NCBI GenBank assembly: GCA_029717555.1
Contig: JAMDHS010000034.1
Span: 156,243-220,242, forward strand
DNA: 64,000 bases
Source: Peribolospora baueri
Lineage: Eukaryota > Basidiomycota > Peribolosporomycetes > Peribolosporales > Peribolosporaceae
Reading direction: 5' to 3'
In this document: one piece after another, positions 23,282 to 34,681 of the stretch
Layout of the letters: every line of letters begins with the position of its first letter
Position numbering within the stretch: the stretch's first letter is position 1
Translations under genes and position numbers: made by a program
Notes under the pieces: model-generated
The model's input: the letters and a program-made list of their open reading frames with translations, nothing else
The model's database searches: none
Told to the model about the DNA's origin: nothing

Positions 23282-24043
23282 GGCCGCACAGGTCGAGGGA
23301 TAGGTCTTTTTCGGTAGTTCGCTGACGGACGCAGGACGAAGGGGTGGTAGATATGGCGGCGACGGCGACAGGGGAAAAAAGTAGGGACGACGGAGGAGGC
23401 GCGTTCGTGGAGGGCTGGTTGTTGGTCGGTTCCCCGTCGTCCACGGGGAGGCCAGACACCGACATGTTATAAGCCCATCGGTTTGATCTTCCTGCCCAAG
23501 CTATGTTGCGCCGACGCCATATCTCCTTCAGCCCGGCGTTGTCTTCCGATTCAGTTGGCGCCCGTCGATCTGTTGGGGCGCGAAGAAGTGGAGTGGAGAC
23601 CGGGGCGTCGAGCCGAGCGAGATGAGATGTCTATCATGTCTCGCCAGCTGCATCCAGGCGGCCGCGGGACCCGATCACAACGAATAGGCTCGGGAGCGAA
23701 TCGCGGCGGCCCAGCGCCGGTTTATCCAGGGAACACCAGATTCCTCCGGATCTCTAAATACTTGGCGGGCGGATCCAAGTGGCGCTCACGCCCCGGAGGG
23801 TCTGATCTGCGGAACTTAGCAGCGGTGAGCGCGTGTTTCATCTTCTCGCATCCTCCTCTCTTCCCTCTCACCAACCTTCCCCGTCTCGGCTCGGCCACGC
23901 TCTCCCAACACGGTCAAGGCTGATGGCATTTTCCGGGAAAATCACGTCCAGCGGCTATCAGGAAAGAGGCAACGCCAAACCCTCCAAGGACAAGGGTAAC
24001 GCGAACAGAAAAAGGAGAAAGAGAAGCGCATCCGTCGCCGTCT
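23282..24043. promoter_or_regulatory. Promoter region of P450 copy 1 / 3' flank of copy 2
   Basis: A 0.76-kb gap between two co-oriented genes. On the minus strand, TTATAAC lies near 23472-23466, about 190 bp before the copy 1 start. No separate gene is supported; the plus-strand frames at 23483-24084 lack recognisable domains. Confidence 0.4.
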
Positions 24044-27000
24044 TCAACCCCAGACGTCCTCATTGTATCGGTTCTGCTCGATGAGGTGCGACATCCACTG
24101 CTCGCCCGTCTTTTGCGAGCGCCCTCCGATTTGGCCCGCGATTTTGGTGATGGTCCTGCACAGTGCACCGAGGGCGACGTGAAAGCGTCAAAGCGTTGCT
24201 GAGACAGACACCCTCGCCGATCGCAAGCATTCGCGCCGCTCCACCGCGGACACTTCTGTCCACTCACTCTTTCACGTCCTTCGCCATTCCGCTCGCAGAG
24301 CCGCATACGTAAAAGGAAACAGTCTTCCTGAGCTTCCAGAGCTCCAAGCTATGCGCCATGATCGCATGCTGCACGTATTTCTGGGGAGCGCCCGTCCTCT
24401 ACGAGGACGACATCGAGTCAAAGGGATGCGAGGATCAGAGGGAGTCCCAAGCTCGTTGAGTTGTGGCGCACACGTACCGAGAAAGTCACGTAGAGCTGCG
24501 TCGTGAACAAGAGCGAAGATGGTCAGCGTCAAAACTCTCGCGAAAGACGGCCTCCCCGAAGAGGAAACCTGCCCCGACACTCACCAGGTCGAGCGCGCCG
24601 GCGGCCAAGTATTCGTGGAGACGCTCCTTATAGATAAAGTCATGCTCGTTCCTACAGCCAAAGAACAAGATCGTCGTGCTGGAACCACCCATCTTCGTGG
24701 ACTTGAAACCCAGCTTATGCCGATGTTCGAGAAAGCCAAGGAACGGCGCTATGCCCGTTCCAGCGCAGACCATGGTCAGAGGCCTCGACGGGTCCTCTGG
24801 AGGTGAAAAAGAGCTTTGGACGCTTTTTACAGCGATGCGGACCAGGCTTCCCTCAGCACATCGACCTAGGAAACCGCTCGCCTGGCCGGGGAAGATGCGC
24901 TGCCCGTCTTCCGATTTGGTGGCCACGACGCCAACACAGATGGTGACCGAGTTGGGCCGGACCAGGGGAGAAGAGGAGATCGAGTATCGTCGCGGTTGCA
25001 TCGCTTGAACTGACGCGCAGCCGACAACGTCCGGAGGTGTGAACACCACGCCATCAGCTGAGAAACAGGCGAGCGAAATTGAAATGCAACTCACGAGCGA
25101 CGAGGAGGTCGCCGAGCGAAAGTTCACGGACAGCAAAGTGTCGAAGGACCTCCAGCACGGTCCGGTACTACGATCGTGTAAAGCGAAGCATGGTACGACG
25201 AGGCATCAGAAAAGATGTGCTCACGACCGTCACGACCGCGAAACGTCCAAATTCACGAGGCGAGTACACCCCGTTTTACCTTTTTGAGAAACGCCTCGCG
25301 ACAGGCTACGCTCTCCGGGCTAGACACGTCTCCCTCGGCCGCCACACGAAGCACCTCATATTCTTGAGGGTGGGATTGGCGCAGGCGAGCCGCGAGGGCC
25401 GAAAGCAGTGATCGTGGCGGTGGCGACAACAGGTCGACATAGTACGTAAGAGCCGCTGCGGTGGGCGGTTCGAGGGCGAAGAACCTGTCAGCTCTCATCG
25501 AAGATGGAAATCCAAACTCCATTCACCTTGGACCGTGCAGGGCTCCTTTATGACAGAGGCGAGCGAGCGGGGAGGAGCTCCCTTGCTGCTCTCGACTCTG
25601 AAGGCAGCACTGGGCGCCAGACCGAGCTTGATGGCGACCTCTGTGCGGTTGAAAAGAGAACGTGTGAGAACTATCGTGACCAGGAGCAGTTCGAGGCGCT
25701 CGCGTGCCATACCTTCAGCGATGGTGGGGTCGTTCTGAGGATACACCTCGAGATGGTCGCCTACGGCATAAGTCATTCCTTCGGGCAGCCCGATTTCAAT
25801 GTGCAGCGTACTCCTCCCACTCTTGGTAATGTCTTGGAGCTCATCCAATTTGATGATCTTGCCGTTGACCTTACCATTCGTCTGATGGACGGCCGTGGCG
25901 TATGCTTCTTCGTCCGGCGAAATGAACGAGACCTCGGCACTGGCGGCCGAGCTGGCGACACCTAGGACGAGCGATTCGGAGGATGTGTTGATGCCGAATT
26001 GCTCGTATAAGAAGGAAAGAAAGCGGGTACTCCAGCCGCGCCAATGTCCCTCCAAGTCATCGTTGGCGTCCCCGATGCCCTTTTCAAAGTAACGCCGACC
26101 TCCAAGAGACTCCAACAAAGAGTCGATCCGTACAGGGAACTCTTGATATGTGCGCTACCAAACGAATCAGGGGGCGGGGTGGGAAAATGTTACCGGTACG
26201 ATTTCGAACATTGCTTCTTAACGGGACGAAAATAAGCTGACCCACCCATTGACTGTTACCGGCGCCGAAAACCGTGTAGTTCCTGTACAGATAAGGAAAA
26301 AAAGCGAGAGATGAAATTAGATCGAAAAGAGCCATGCTTCAACGAGGCGAGCAGAATGCTCACATTCCAGCGAACGTGTCGCGTTCACCCTGTTTGTCAC
26401 TCAGAAAAGCGCTGAAGGCTTCTGCCTAGGATAATGGAAGCAAAGAAAAAAAAAGCCCGAACCCGTTGTAAATAGTCATCCACGCAACGGCCCGGATCAT
26501 GCGACTGAGAACGTACGTTATCTGGCGGCGTTCCATTGTTCGTAGACGTGACGATTGCCAGCAACGGCTTCATGTCGGCATCGGCCTCCGCTTGACTCGC
26601 CGCTCTGAGACGGTTGAGGCCATCATTGAGCAAGAAGTGATCGAGAGAGTCTGTGATGACGTCCTTGAACCCGAGCCTGCCAAGCATGGCGGTGAGGTCA
26701 TGGGCAAAGTCTTCGCAAGTGCCCGTGAAGCTGCCATAAAGGACACAAACTAGGGGCAGCTTGACATCCTCCTTCACTGCCACAGGTTCCCAGGCGGGTG
26801 TGCCGGGCAGGGGAGAAGTGGGATGGGAGGGCAAGGTGCCCGCAACGGTCGGAGCAGGAAGCTTTACGCGGCGTTCGACGCGCACCCGGTAGTTCAATGG
26901 ACGAGTGGTGAGGCCTTGACTGTTGTACTTGACCGCATCGGGAGTTAAGGGGACGAAATGGTAGCGGGCGAGCAAGAGGGGCAAGACGATCCTCATTTCC

Positions 27001-29394
27001 TGCACGGTGAATTCGCGGCCGATACAACCACGCATGCCCGTGGAAAAAGGGAGCCAAGCGTACGGATGACGAATCTTTGTCGCCTCTGGGGCGAAACGAT
27101 CCGGGTCGAACCGGTGCGGATTCGGCCTAGAGGGCGATAGGAGTGAAGGACGGGTGCACGGCAGAGCATGCTTGCTGTCAGCGCAAGGGCTTGAAGAGAA
27201 AAGTGAACGGGTCTTCCAGCACGTACCAAATCTTGGGGTTGTAATGCAGCGCGTCGAGGGACACCAAGAATCGATCACCCTTTCGGATGCTGTAGCTCTT
27301 TTCGGACGAGGGAATGATGGCGTCCCGGATACACAACTTGGAGAACGCCGCAGCGGGGGGATACATGCGAAGTGTCTCGAAGATAGTTTGTTCCATGTAA
27401 GGCATCTTCTTGAGTTGTTCAAAGGTCACTTCGGTTGACTCGGCGCTGAGGCCGGCGTCGACGAGTTCCTGCAAAAGTTTGCGCTCTACGCTGGGGTTAC
27501 GGGAGACCAAATAGAAGAACCAGGACATTGTGCTCGCCGTCGTTTCATGGCCAGCCTAGGTTGCAAAACGCGAGACGGATCAGCACAGTGCACCGCGTCC
27601 ATAACCTGTGGAGGGCAGGAGAGTGAACGGCACATGTCGAGTACGGAAAGATGCCTCACGATAAGGAAGGTAATGCAATTGTCGCGGATTGCAATGTCGG
27701 ACATCTTCGCGTCCGTGGCCGGATCGACGTTGTTGAGCATGAACTACGTGTTCGAATTAGCGCGTAGGGAGAGTGGGCACGAGTCTGGGTAAAATCATTC
27801 CGTCGAAAAAGCCCGTCCTCCTCGAACGTCTGGATACGGAGAGAACGAACCTGGAGTAGATCAGCGCGTTTTCCGGCCTCGGGGTCCTTCTTCCTGTGAG
27901 CGAGCACCTCGGCGACGAGCTGTTGCTGGTAACTGATGCTTTCGTCGAGCCGGGCGGTGCCATGCCACCATCGTGTCAAGCTGGACTGCCGCGACATGGC
28001 GAGACACTCGTCAAGGGTGTAGGACATCTCTTGAACAAAGCGGTGAGGAGGCGCCTGAACATCGTTGGGATCCTAGATGGAGAGTGGTTGACGGAAATAA
28101 AAGAGTCGGAACCGCTATGCATAGGTGTGGGGAAGAAAAGCGGCAAAGACGCACGAGCATGCCAAAATCGAAACCGAATCCACACTTTGCGATCGTCTGC
28201 AGAGCGATCTGGGTCATGAACTGCGAGATTTCGCATGGCTCTCGGGTGTCAGCAAAGACGTCGAAGACGCGGGTCGCGGCCATGGCGACGTGGGACATAT
28301 CTTGACCGTAAGAACGGATGGCCTTGGCTGAGAATGCCTTGAAGATGACACCAAAGACAACGGGAGATTGAAAATAGGAGGATGTTTAAGTGTCGGTGAG
28401 AGTGAAACCTCTCTCCCATCGCGAAAGAGGCGGGGATGTATGCAAGCGCAGGCTTCAGAAGGGTTAGACATACCGGCATGAGCAACTTGTGCGCGAGCTT
28501 CCATACCGGGTCAGTCGTGCTTGTCGTGAACAGTCCTTCACCGGCAAGGAGCTTGATGTCGCCAAGAATTCCCGATGAGCGGTCGTTAAGCTCGACACGC
28601 TTCGTCTGGAGGAGAGACGGGGGCAAGCGTGAAAAGGGAGGAGGCGGACAGGAAGAAAGGTTCAGTAGTGCGCTGATTCGCCTCGCCGACATGGACTGTT
28701 CGCGAGGTGTAAGGGGAGTAAGATAGAAGAAAGTAAGGGTACGCACGAAGAAAGGGGACTCGTTTGCGATGGTCTGAATACAATCGGGATCATTGGTGTA
28801 GTAGACGACGCTGTTGCCCGGAAAGGTGATCTGCGGAGGACATGAATCGAGTGGACCGGGGGGGGGGGGGGGGGGGGGGGGGGGAGGGGGGGGGGGGGTG
28901 GTGAGGTGAGATGTGCAGAAGCGGGCAGGCGATGCAAGGTGATCGAGGATGGGCTCACCTTCATCACCGGACCGTATTGATCGAAAAGCTTGCGGACGCT
29001 GTCTTTGGGATCGGGACCGGTAATGTCGGGCAGGTTTCCGATAAAGGCTCTTGGCGCCGGACCTGGTGCGAGAGCACGCAAAGTCGCCCAGGGCAGGCGG
29101 TGAGCGCGCGCCGAGGGACACGTACGGAAACGCCGGCTCACCAGGAATCTCCTCGACGATGTCCTTTGTGGCCTTGCAACGGAGCCACTTGGCGCGTTGC
29201 AACCCGTCGTTGTCCTTAACGTCGTCGCCGGAGTCGCCGTCAACGAGGGCAAGGCTGTGAGTGCCGCCGACAAAGCCCATCTTTGCTGCCGCGGCATCGC
29301 GGAAGGACTCGAAGGAGAGGGCGGCGTCGAAGGGGACGGCGACGGAGGAGAGTACGTCCTGGTCGGGCGGGAGGACGGCGATCGGCCTGGCCAT
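24044..29394 (-). CDS. Self-sufficient cytochrome P450-reductase fusion (CYP505-like), copy 2, with N-terminal extension
   Basis: Nineteen exons from 29394 to 24044 give 1224 residues: 29394-29142, 29062-28959, 28830-28747, 28605-28474, 28337-28155, 28072-27851, 27743-27660, 27555-27227, 27126-26517, 26425-26364, 26282-26246, 26154-25713, 25640-25527, 25491-25280, 25167-25095, 25057-24585, 24495-24478 (18 nt), 24398-24268 and 24155-24044. Motifs: AGHETT (355-360), ExxR E414-R417, heme loop FSTGMRGCIG with Cys498, FMN loop YGSFTGT (594-600), RRYS (1003-1006), CAGTGIAP, and C-terminal RYNEDVWG. About 80 residues precede the IPGPAP heme-domain start, absent from typical CYP505 proteins and possibly a small beta-grasp domain. 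Intron 13 would be only 35 bp, so that junction is the least certain. It is a diverged tandem paralogue of copy 1. Confidence 0.9.
28858..28902 (+). repeat. Poly-G tract in an intron of P450 copy 2
   Basis: About 40 nearly uninterrupted G residues (one A, one T), that is, poly-C in the transcript, inside the second intron (28958-28831). Such runs are prone to length change and sequencing error, and G-quadruplex formation is possible. It lies outside the exons. Confidence 0.85.
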
Positions 29395-31040
29395 GGCGGG
29401 TGGGGGCCGAGTGAGGGCGGGGGGTTGGCAAAGAGGAGAAGGGTGCCGCAGACGAAGGAAGGGTTAGCTAGGAGACGGAGACGAGGAGGTTAGCTATTCT
29501 TATGCTCGGCGCGAGGGAGCGGCGAGTGGAATGCGAACGAGGAGGAGGCCGTCGTCGGGCGAGGGCGAGGTGACGAGGTGACCTTTTAAAGGGTTCGGGC
29601 GACCGATGTGAGTGAATGCGCTGTGTCAGTGTCTGTGCCTGCTATTGCTTCTGCGTCTGCTGTGCTTAACCATGAGCGCTTCCTTGCCCGCCGGTGACCG
29701 ACGCGGTGCCGCTTATTATTAGCTCGCCGCCTAGCGTTCAATTATCCCATGTGCCTCCCACCGCGTCCCCGCCGCCCACTGTAATCCTCCGCACCATCCG
29801 CCTAACGCCGCCTCTCCTTCCATTGTCCCCCGGTACCGCCGCCTACACCCGTCTCACCTCCCGATTGCCCGCCTCGGCCCCGAGGCGGAAAGTCGACGAC
29901 GCCCGACGGCGACGCAGCCGGTGGCGTCCGGAGTGGTTATGCACCTGGACATCACGTGCGCAAGCTACTTACCGCAGCAGAGATGATCGTTGGTCATGTG
30001 TCTCGACGCATCCCGCCGATCATCCGCCCTTCCTTATCGGCACATCCGCCACCGCAATCCGCCAGCTGCCAGGTGAACGGCCGACCCCCGCCTGGCACAG
30101 CATCGTGTCGGAAAGACTGGCGCAGGGGGACTGAGCTTGCTGTTGGAAGGCCCCCCCGTATTCTACCGCCATCATGGTCACATCCCTACGCCCTCGACCC
30201 CCACCGCCTCTTTCCCGCCCACCTCGATAGGTAAAGAGCCAGGCCGGCGGCATGGCAAAAAGTTGACTTTTCCACCTTTGCTTCATCGGGCCAGGACGTG
30301 GCCTTTTTCCTGTCGTCCAACGGCCTGCGCATCACTCAAAACCAGGCCGCGATCCAGTCCAAATATTATAACACTTCCACCTGCGCCACCCTTACCGCCG
30401 CCAAGAACATCTGCAAAGTCGACTGAAGGATCGACGGCCACCGCGTTCTGCTCCGACAAGCCTGTAACACAATTGCCGTGGCTCGTAACATACATCCAGT
30501 CCGCCTCCATGAGCGGAGACATGAAACGGACGATACGGTGCATCCGTGTGAGGAAGGCTCAGCGTCAGTTCAATTCTGAGTACTGCCTCCAACCAATCAT
30601 ATCATTCCAGCCATCTTTCGGCGGGTAGAACGCGATCGTCGTCACCAGGTTAAATTGCCTCGGACGAGCAGAACGTGCTCTAAGCAGCAAGATCCCGCCG
30701 ATCGCTAACCGTCATAGAGGCGCTGGACGAGGTGGAACCACGTTGTCGACGTCTTCTATCGCGTACGTGCCGATAGCCCGAGCCGCGACGACTCCTCGGC
30801 CCCGTCCTTCTCTCGCGCCTCAATCCCTTTCCAACGTCTCCATGGCGGGTGTTTTGTTCTTGTCGCTGGTCGCGACGAACACGGGACTGTTGACGTCTGT
30901 CAAATAGGGGTGCGAGAGCGCGACAGGGCCGCCGCGACAGTATGCGCGTCCCTGGCGTGGGCGGGACGTGACAAGTTGCAATCGGCAACCTTGACCGTTT
31001 CCATCATTTTAAATTGTGTCACGCAACGCCGTCCTTTCCT
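29395..31040. other. Intergenic, 1.6 kb, boundary between cluster and housekeeping genes
   Basis: It contains the upstream region of P450 copy 2 and the 3' flank of SPT8. Several short frames exist (for example 30283-30543 minus) but none shows a known domain or splice structure. No RNA gene or mobile element was recognised. Confidence 0.4.
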
Positions 31041-34000
31041 TCATCCACCGATCTCGTGAAATAATACTATGTCCGTCCCTCCCGTCACCCATCCTCGGTC
31101 CCCGCTGGCTGTGATCATGTATCGACACGTTGCGTCCACCACTGCGGCGGATGTGTAGAAAAAGAGAGACGGAAGCGGGTGTCAGACAATAATTGTGTCC
31201 GAGGGGACGGCGCGAAAGACCAACAAAAACGCACGGATTTGCGATATCGCGCCACCATGATGACCGGCGACGATGCGGAATGGTACGGCGGCTTTCGAGT
31301 TGGGCTCCGTGTTCCACAATCGGACATTGTCATACGAACCACTGTCGTTCAAGCCGACACAGTCAGCAGATGATGGGGACCGGACGATACGACCTCCATC
31401 AGGACCGGTGGGCTCACCTCAACAGATGCTTCCCATCCGGCATCGCTCGCACGCAGCTCACCGGCCCGCTTCCGCCGGGCAGCTTGTACTGCCTCTGCAA
31501 CCTCGGGTTGCCCATCCTTCTTGGCACTTCGAGGCCCGACGCGGAGTACTCCGACCCTCCATCCGCATCAGCTGCGCCAGTCATTCGAAGATCCCACTCA
31601 TCTATCAATTCGTTGCGTCGGCCGACGTAGATCGAAGTCCCTGTTGCAGACCAACATGCCTGGAGGAACCGAAATCATGAGTCGTCAAAAGCTCGCGAAC
31701 GGACGGGTTGTTCCAGATTCTGCGCTCACCGAAGCGCACCACGGCGGCGTCCTCTCTGGCAAACCTAGACTTCGGACGGCCGCCGAGTTACCCGCCATTC
31801 TCCTGTCCCAAAGCATGACCTGACCAGTGATGGTGGTGCTGAGCATCACATCGGATGAGAACTTTGTGATGTCCGTCCCGCCGAAAGGGTCCTTCGACGT
31901 GGCCAGTGAAGGCGGAGGTAGCCGCGATCGACTGCCGCCTGCCTGGCCCATCGACATAGACGACAGTCCAGTACCATTGACGCCCTTGCCCATATCCTTC
32001 TGGGAGAGGGACGTGCCGGCATCCATGGCGCCCAGACCCGAAGCGGACGACCCAAGACCATCCGTGCCTACATCGAGAGCGAGTGCATTATCCACCTCCC
32101 CTTCGGCATCGGCATCCGCCTCGCCTTCCGCGTCAGCGTCGGCGTCATCGTCTTCATCGAACAATGAGTTGGCAGACGCCTCGCTCTTCGCGTCAGTATC
32201 CTCATCCTTCGAAGACCTCCGGAATGAGCGAGGCAGATCCGTGTTTTCTTCCACAGTGTCGCCCTTCCCTTCCCAGTCGTCCTCTTTCCTCTCATCTCTG
32301 TCTCCATTGCGGGCCTCACCCAAAGAAGAGGACAAGGGAATGTCGGCACTGACATCGCTATTGGCGTCGGCCGGCGCTCCAGTGCCAATACTTCCTTCGG
32401 GCGCCAATCCAAGGCTGGCGCTGTGAGCCAACTCGGCGTTGAGCTCTGCCTCCAGGGCGAGATCCGCATCGTATTCCGCTCCCACCTCATCCCCATCCGT
32501 TCCTTTCCTTTGATCGTCCTGTTCACCTCCACCACCCGGCTCGTCTCCTTGAGCGCCCAGTGTCCCCGAGCTCGTCGACTCCTTGAGCGTGTCGCCATTA
32601 GAGCTGCCCAGTGGGCTTCTCTGCCTCCCGTCTTCCTCCCCTCCCCTCCAGTCCTTCCCAGGCGAGCGAGCGCGGCTACTGGAAGGGCTTGCAGGAGACG
32701 ACTCGCGAACGGCTGAAAAGCCTACCATGATACTGGGAGACGTCGTCGTCGTCGTCGACGACGACGGGAGCGGCCGGAAAGAAAGAGATGAGACTTGGCC
32801 TCCGTGAGGAGAGTAGGAGCGGACGATCTGGCCTGTGTTGAGGTCCCATTCCTGTCTTCCAGGCGAGGAAAGCGTCAGGAGCTGCTGTGGATTGAAGAGA
32901 AACGGAAGGTCAAACTCACGTGGACAGCTTTGTCCCAGCCTCCGCTCACGAGGTGAGTCTCGTCGCCGGTGAGAGCCATTGCGGAAACTGGGCCTGCATG
33001 TGCGGTTCGAGAAGATGATGACCGGTCGGAGAATGTGTGGCGCGTTAACCCCTCATCGTGTCGGATGCCAAAGAGATGCATATTCCCGCTCTGGAAGAGC
33101 AGAAAAGGAAAGGTGAGAATGGATCAAAACGTACATTAGCGCCTGCATGGCGGTGGCTCACCTTTGTCCCGCTGATCCCCCAGAGGGCGTCTGGATGGAC
33201 GACGAGGCTATGCACCGCACACGGCGCAAACTCGCCATTGGCATTCAATGCGTACTTTGTCCCCTGCTGCTGGTCCACTCCGCCGTCGTCCTCCTTGTCT
33301 GCCTCTTGCTCTCTTCTTCTCTCTTCCTTGATCGCCAGCTCTTCCTCATTATCCCAGTAACCCAAAAGAACGCCAGCCTTCACCACGCCTTCGCTCTGCC
33401 CCTGCCTCTGGTTCTGTGTGAGCATTTGCTTGCTGTTCATGGTGGCCCAGAAGTCGTACCGCCTCACAAATCCGTCCGCGCCGCCGGTGAGCAAAACAGA
33501 CATGTCGAGTGACGCTGCCATGGTGTGGACGTGACAGCCGTGAGGTGCCGCACCGACAGGATCGATGTTGTATGTTCGACAGTGAAGGGCGGAGGAAGGG
33601 GGTGTGAACAGAGCACGTCTCTCCCGGACACGGTTCAGAAAGGAAGACGGCGATTCGGGTGGCGTTGAGGAAGGAGAAGCCGGAGGCTGGATTCCATCTG
33701 GGGAAACGAAAACGCTCGGTTCACATCGACAAGCGTATTCGACACGGCAGAAGGGGCAGTCTCACCATCCATTTCCATGTCCGCCACATCGTCCACATCT
33801 TTCCTGCAATTCCAGGTTCCGCAACGTCGGAAAAATGATCGTCCGACCATGCAACGATGTGAGGAAAGCTCGGTCGCACAAGCAAACAGCGGTGGACAAA
33901 ACGCTCACCCTTCGTTCTCGTCCTCCTCGTCCTCCTCGTCCGCCTCATCTCCTGCCATCCCGTCCTCCGCTCCGGCCATAGACACATCCTCTTCCTCCTC

Positions 34001-34042
34001 CTGCGACTCTTCTTCGTCGTCGTGGTCGTACTCGGCGAGCAT
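31041..34042 (-). CDS. SPT8: SAGA complex subunit Spt8, WD40-repeat protein
   Basis: Eight exons (34042-33909, 33803-33766, 33697-33162, 33090-32920, 32851-31730, 31659-31418, 31341-31235, 31141-31041) encode 816 residues. An acidic N terminus (runs of E and D, residues about 9-45) precedes WD40 blades. Spt8 signatures include LLTGGADGFVRRYDF, followed by KAGVLLGYWDNEEE, VSGGWDKAVHEWDLNTGQIV, TPPWCASACWS, SYDNVRLWNTE, and the C-terminal CRYMITASGDRGWVTGGTD. A long acidic and Ser-rich insertion (roughly residues 330-590) separates blades. Spt8 helps SAGA deliver TBP to promoters in the nucleus. The order of motifs matches the yeast and fungal family, so identity is confident; length is inflated by the low-complexity insert. 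Confidence 0.93.
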
Positions 34043-34681
34043 GGTCTGGGTCCTGCTGCGTGCAGGTCGTCTCTTCCGGACCAAAGGAGCTCAAAACGTA
34101 CACAGGCAATCAGCTGCGGCACGCACGGGACTACATATCGCAGCTGATAGCCGCAGCGACCCCGCGACCAGGATCTGGCGACCTCCACCGGCCCGACGAT
34201 GCATTTCAAATCTTAACAGACGACGTTTCTGGGCGTTCGGGGTCCATTTTCGTTCTATTAGCACCTCTGCCAGGCGAGAGTACTGGCGTGGACAAGTGGG
34301 AGGCCAGTCTCCGCCAGGTTTGTGCCCAAAGGTGGTCGTACTACTTAGCAACGCAGAGGCGATTCCAGCTGAAAAAGACGTCATGCTGCCGAATCGAAAC
34401 AACACGTCGAAACGGGAGAACCATGCAATTTTCTAGCCCATTTCGACGGAATATGCACTGGCGCGCATCATCATATCACGTCTACAGCAAAGAAAGTGGA
34501 GACGATGGCTGTGAATAGAAAGGCGTCATCTTGAACGGGTCGTAAATCACACGTAAAAAGAAGAACCAAAGAAAAGGTCACCGCCGCCGACGGCCCTTCC
34601 TCTTCCTCGCAAAAACTCCGCATTCTCCAACCGAATCTCGCCGGGACCCTCGTGCGCGAGATGGGAGAATACCTGAATCCT

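Noticed and set aside
30283-30543. Minus-strand open frame of 86 codons
   Set aside because: No domain, no splice context, and skewed composition; not distinguishable from chance.
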